Of a stretch of DNA of 64,000 bases, positions 61,319-64,000 are shown one piece after another. This stretch comes from JAZKHT01 sp040385245. Its GTDB lineage: Bacteria > Pseudomonadota > Alphaproteobacteria > Rhodobacterales > Rhodobacteraceae. The stretch lies in NCBI GenBank assembly GCA_040385245.1, contig JAZKHT010000011.1:178216-242215 (forward strand), in the 5' to 3' direction. Both the position numbers and the translations under genes were made by a program. The notes beneath the pieces were generated by a model. That model saw only the letters and a list, made by a program, of their open reading frames with translations. It was not told the DNA's origin and did no database searches. The stretch's first letter is position 1, and each line of letters starts with the position of its first letter.

Positions 61319-63532
61319 TTAGGTTGATTTGGCTTCTTTACGTGCACGTCGTCTTAAAAGAAACTTACGTCGCACGTTGTTGAGATCTCGAAGTAAACCT
61401 AACAACTCCGACCGATTGCCTGACAGCCCGTATCGCGATCTTTTTGATGCTTCGATATGCGCAGCAACGTTCGCATCGTCGACCCCAAACTGACGCAGTA
61501 CCTGAGGCCAGTGTAGGATCGGCAATCCAATTGGGTTATCTCGCAGCAGTTCAAGTTTTACAAATGGCACTCCCATTCGAATAAGGTACTCCCAATAATG
61601 ATGGGTTACATTTATCTTGCAAAGATCGGAAACCTTGGCATCTGGAAATAGCGATCCAAGTTGAAACATGACGGTCGACGATAAATTCCATTCTGTGACT
61701 TTTGATAGAATTTGGGTTTCATACAGTTCGATTACCTCCTGTTTTGTTTGGTATGACTTCACGGATTTCCAAAAATTCTGCAATGTGACACTTTTTAATG
61801 CATTGCGCTGCGTCATGAAAAAATAGCTTTGAGCGTGGTGTGTGATCTGAACTGACTCGGTGACCGCAACATAATCCGCAGTCTGATCGCGGAGTCGGTC
61901 GATGAAATTGGGAAACGATGCTGGTAGTGCTATAATGCTGTCATTTGTAAATATTAAACGTTTTGCGGTCCAAATTTGCGGGAATAGACGTGTCGCGTCT
62001 GACCAAGAAGCGAAATCGAACCCCCCATTCTTTCGCACGATGATTCCCGCAGCTTGTCGCAGACCACTTACATTAATATCCGAAACGGGATCGTTCACCG
62101 CCACTACTGCAATCACCGAAATTCCATTTTTGTATAGAAGATCTATATATGCACGCGTCTCAGGAAGTATTTCTCCAGTAGGAGCATAAACTGCCAACAG
62201 GCATGCATCGAGATCTACAGATTCTGTGGGAGCACGCAATATGTAGGCTGGTTGCTTCCCCTCATCGAACCCTGCTGAAATGTTGAGTGTTTGTGCGGTG
62301 CTTATATACTCTTTCTTGGCAATAGAAATGAAATAGGCCGGCTCACCTGCAAACTGAGCTGTTAGCTCAATTTCTTTCTGCATCGTTTCGATGGCGGCTG
62401 CAAATAGTGAGAGACATGTTTCAAGATTTTCTGATTTCCGCTTCAGTTGGAGACCCGCGTATAGGAGCGCACATCCCATCCACGATGGATATCTTGCGTT
62501 ATCAAGTGAAGTGCGCGACCGCCTCCATTTCTGAGATGCCCCAATGTCGCGAAAATCTAAATCAAACTTCTCTCGACACAAAGCTTCAAATTTGGGATAA
62601 ATTCGGTCGGCGAGAGAAAATTTTCCCAAATTGATTGAATCTTTTAATGCGCGATACATTGCACCGCTTGCGATGTGCTGGTCGTGATCCATGGAAAGGT
62701 TCTCCAAATATTTAAAATATATTGGCCAGTGCGAAAAGCCATCCTCAGGTTCAGGAAATGGCTGGTGGGAGGCCCAAGCAAAAAGCCTGTAGCCTTGGTC
62801 GCGAACCACAACATGTTCAAACCCACACTGCTTGATAATATTTTCCAGAGCAGTACGTGAGAAGATGAAATAATGAAACCCTGGTGAAAGTGTCGTAAGG
62901 ATTTCTGCTTCTGGAGCGTCTGGGCGTATCTTTCCGACGCTTGGCGTCGTTAGAATCAGAATTCCACCGGGTTTCAGAGCCGAACTGATCTCTTTTATGA
63001 AATTAGCAGGATCTGGCACATGTTCTATAACTTCGCTGCTTAAAACGAAGTCAAATCTTCTGTTTTGTATTTCACTGGCGTCGGAATAATGGTGAGGGAT
63101 GATCGAGATCCCGAGTTTCTCGGCTCCTATGCCTCCGTATGCACTTTTTTCTAAACCAATGGCGTCGCCGAAACCCATTTCGCGCCAAAAGTGCGGAACG
63201 AAACCAAAGCCACATCCAACGTCTAGTAAATCTGCCGGTCCCGGTTTCCTGACAGCAAGTAGCGGTTCCAGCATAGCGCTAATACCTGCGCCGTTCTGGA
63301 CATAGTTGTACCAGTAATTTTCACTGAACTCTTCCTGTTCATATCCTGTCACCGGATTTTCATCAGCGAAATACATTGTTCCGCAGGTTGGGCACTCGAC
63401 AAGGTGAAGGTCGCTGGCTGTCGAGGCTTCGTTGCTGACAACCAGTACGGCGCGCGGGTTTCCGTTCCGGCACACTGGACATGAAAAGTCGCCATTGACT
63501 GGCGCTAGATTCTCAAAAGAAATTGCATACAT
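61319..63532 (-). CDS. SAM methyltransferase fused to RgpF-like rhamnan synthesis domain
   Basis: 737-residue two-domain protein. N terminus has a zinc-ribbon-like pair (C-P-V-C, C-P-T-C near 18-50), then a class I methyltransferase ('LLDVGCGFGFVPHFWREMG' motif I; 'FDFVLSSEVIEHVPDPANFIKEISSALKPGGILILTTPS'). From about residue 440 a rhamnosyl/RgpF-like region holds 'KQPAYILRAPTES' and 'IIVRKNGGFDFASWSDATRLFP' (R-x-N-x-G-x-D-F hallmark). It probably modifies and extends a cell-surface polysaccharide. Clearly richer in A/T than the rest of the window. Confidence 0.85.
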   Translation of the reverse strand: MYAISFENLAPVNGDFSCPVCRNGNPRAVLVVSNEASTASDLHLVECPTCGTMYFADENPVTGYEQEEFSENYWYNYVQNGAGISAMLEPLLAVRKPGPADLLDVGCGFGFVPHFWREMGFGDAIGLEKSAYGGIGAEKLGISIIPHHYSDASEIQNRRFDFVLSSEVIEHVPDPANFIKEISSALKPGGILILTTPSVGKIRPDAPEAEILTTLSPGFHYFIFSRTALENIIKQCGFEHVVVRDQGYRLFAWASHQPFPEPEDGFSHWPIYFKYLENLSMDHDQHIASGAMYRALKDSINLGKFSLADRIYPKFEALCREKFDLDFRDIGASQKWRRSRTSLDNARYPSWMGCALLYAGLQLKRKSENLETCLSLFAAAIETMQKEIELTAQFAGEPAYFISIAKKEYISTAQTLNISAGFDEGKQPAYILRAPTESVDLDACLLAVYAPTGEILPETRAYIDLLYKNGISVIAVVAVNDPVSDINVSGLRQAAGIIVRKNGGFDFASWSDATRLFPQIWTAKRLIFTNDSIIALPASFPNFIDRLRDQTADYVAVTESVQITHHAQSYFFMTQRNALKSVTLQNFWKSVKSYQTKQEVIELYETQILSKVTEWNLSSTVMFQLGSLFPDAKVSDLCKINVTHHYWEYLIRMGVPFVKLELLRDNPIGLPILHWPQVLRQFGVDDANVAAHIEASKRSRYGLSGNRSELLGLLRDLNNVRRKFLLRRRARKEAKST

Positions 63533-63948
63533 CTCAAGCTCCCATTTCCCACTCTTTAACCCGATAGTGGGCTTCGTCCAAGTGGCGCGAAAGAGAGAAT
63601 GTAAAAACTGATGCCGTTTTAGCGTTGATACCTATAGCGATCCAAGTGCGGATCCCGATCCCAGATCACAGAAGTCATAGTCCCTGGAAACTCAGAACGT
63701 ATTGAAGGAGGGAAGACCTGCGTTTTATTGGTGGAGATGACGTGCGTCTCCAAGTGGCTAATGCGACCTTCGCACATTCGTCAGGGTCGCATGTTATGTT
63801 CGGAACGTGTCGGAGTGCACGCCGGTCGTTGTTTGTCGAGTTACGTTCATTCGTTCGCGTAATACCTCGCATTTTCTTTCGACATTCGTGACTGAACAGG
63901 TGCAAGCACAGCGTCGAACCCACTCCAGATGTCGCAAGCGATACGTTA
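63533..63948. other. Gene-free stretch before the insertion-sequence edge
   Basis: About 416 bases, moderately AT-rich. An 82-codon reading frame on the minus strand (63675-63923) has no recognisable protein and poor codon character, so I see no supported gene here. The stretch should contain the promoter of the methyltransferase-RgpF gene. Confidence 0.5.
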
Positions 63949-64000
63949 GGGTCAGGACTCGTTCTTGTTTCATAGCCAGAACATGACGATTGCGGCGAGC
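63949..64000 (-). mobile_element. Edge of a probable IS5-family (IS427-group) insertion sequence, partial
   Basis: GGGTCAGGACTC (63949-63960) looks like the terminal inverted repeat of this group, next to TTA (63946-63948) as a possible target duplication. Ten bases inside, a reading frame on the minus strand ends 'LAAIVMFWL' then stop (63970-63972), the sort of C terminus seen in these transposases. The element continues beyond the window. Confidence 0.5.

Noticed and set aside
63675..63923. 82-codon minus-strand frame near the window end
   Set aside because: No Shine-Dalgarno, no recognisable protein, unusual residue mix; treated as non-coding.
1..64000. CRISPR arrays, rRNA or tRNA genes
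   Set aside because: No regularly spaced repeats and no tRNA/rRNA signatures were seen on either strand.

Overview
This 64 kb window is GC-rich, densely coded chromosomal DNA from an alphaproteobacterium, most likely a Rhodobacterales (Roseobacter/Loktanella/Rhodobacter-type) species. The main reasons are the opgG-opgI-opgH-opgC gene order known from Rhodobacter sphaeroides, a Flp/Tad pilus locus with Cpa-type genes, many 4-base ATGA/GTGA gene overlaps, and the general look of the proteins. No rRNA, tRNA or CRISPR array was found.

Layout. 0-12.4 kb is housekeeping: yaaA, recQ, a YggT protein, a thioesterase, an Atg22-type MFS exporter, mepA, a phytase-like secreted esterase, a queuosine-precursor transporter behind a preQ1-I-like pseudoknot, a short structured transcript with an 18-codon ORF, arfB, a phosphotransferase, pncB-pncA and trhO. 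12.4-23.9 kb is a galactoside catabolic locus. Its minus-strand operon runs binding protein, two permeases, GH36 alpha-galactosidase, dgoK, dgoA, SMP-30 lactonase, GH42 beta-galactosidase. A divergent iclR-type regulator and the transporter ATPase complete it. The logic is uptake of galactosides, hydrolysis, then oxidative (De Ley-Doudoroff) galactose breakdown; galactose dehydrogenase and galactonate dehydratase are not in the window.

24-31.7 kb holds an unrecognised acidic coiled-coil-like protein with a good sigma-70 promoter, a split MacAB-type exporter, a 5-formyltetrahydrofolate cyclo-ligase, an EEP-family hydrolase and a phospholipase D/cardiolipin synthase-like protein. 31.8-36.5 kb is the osmoregulated periplasmic glucan operon. 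36.7-43.0 kb is a tripartite tricarboxylate transporter (tctCBA) with the divergent tctDE two-component system and an extra periplasmic binding protein.

43.2-56.0 kb is a complete Tad (Flp type IVb pilus) locus: TadD-like lipoprotein, cpaA, tadG, flp, cpaB, cpaC, a tiny lipoprotein, two TadE-like pseudopilins, cpaE, an L,D-transpeptidase, cpaF, tadB, tadC. It runs with a 4-base gap into two family-2 glycosyltransferases. An O-antigen ligase-like membrane protein, an MsbA-like ABC exporter and a methyltransferase-RgpF fusion follow in visibly more AT-rich DNA that looks acquired. The window ends inside what looks like the edge of an IS5-family insertion sequence.

The most interesting points are: the short transcript at about 7.87-8.08 kb, whose 18-codon ORF is preceded by 17 bases matching the complement of the 16S rRNA 3' end, directly before the ribosome-rescue gene arfB; the preQ1-like pseudoknot; the L,D-transpeptidase inside the tad operon; and the fusion of the tad operon to glycosylation-type genes.
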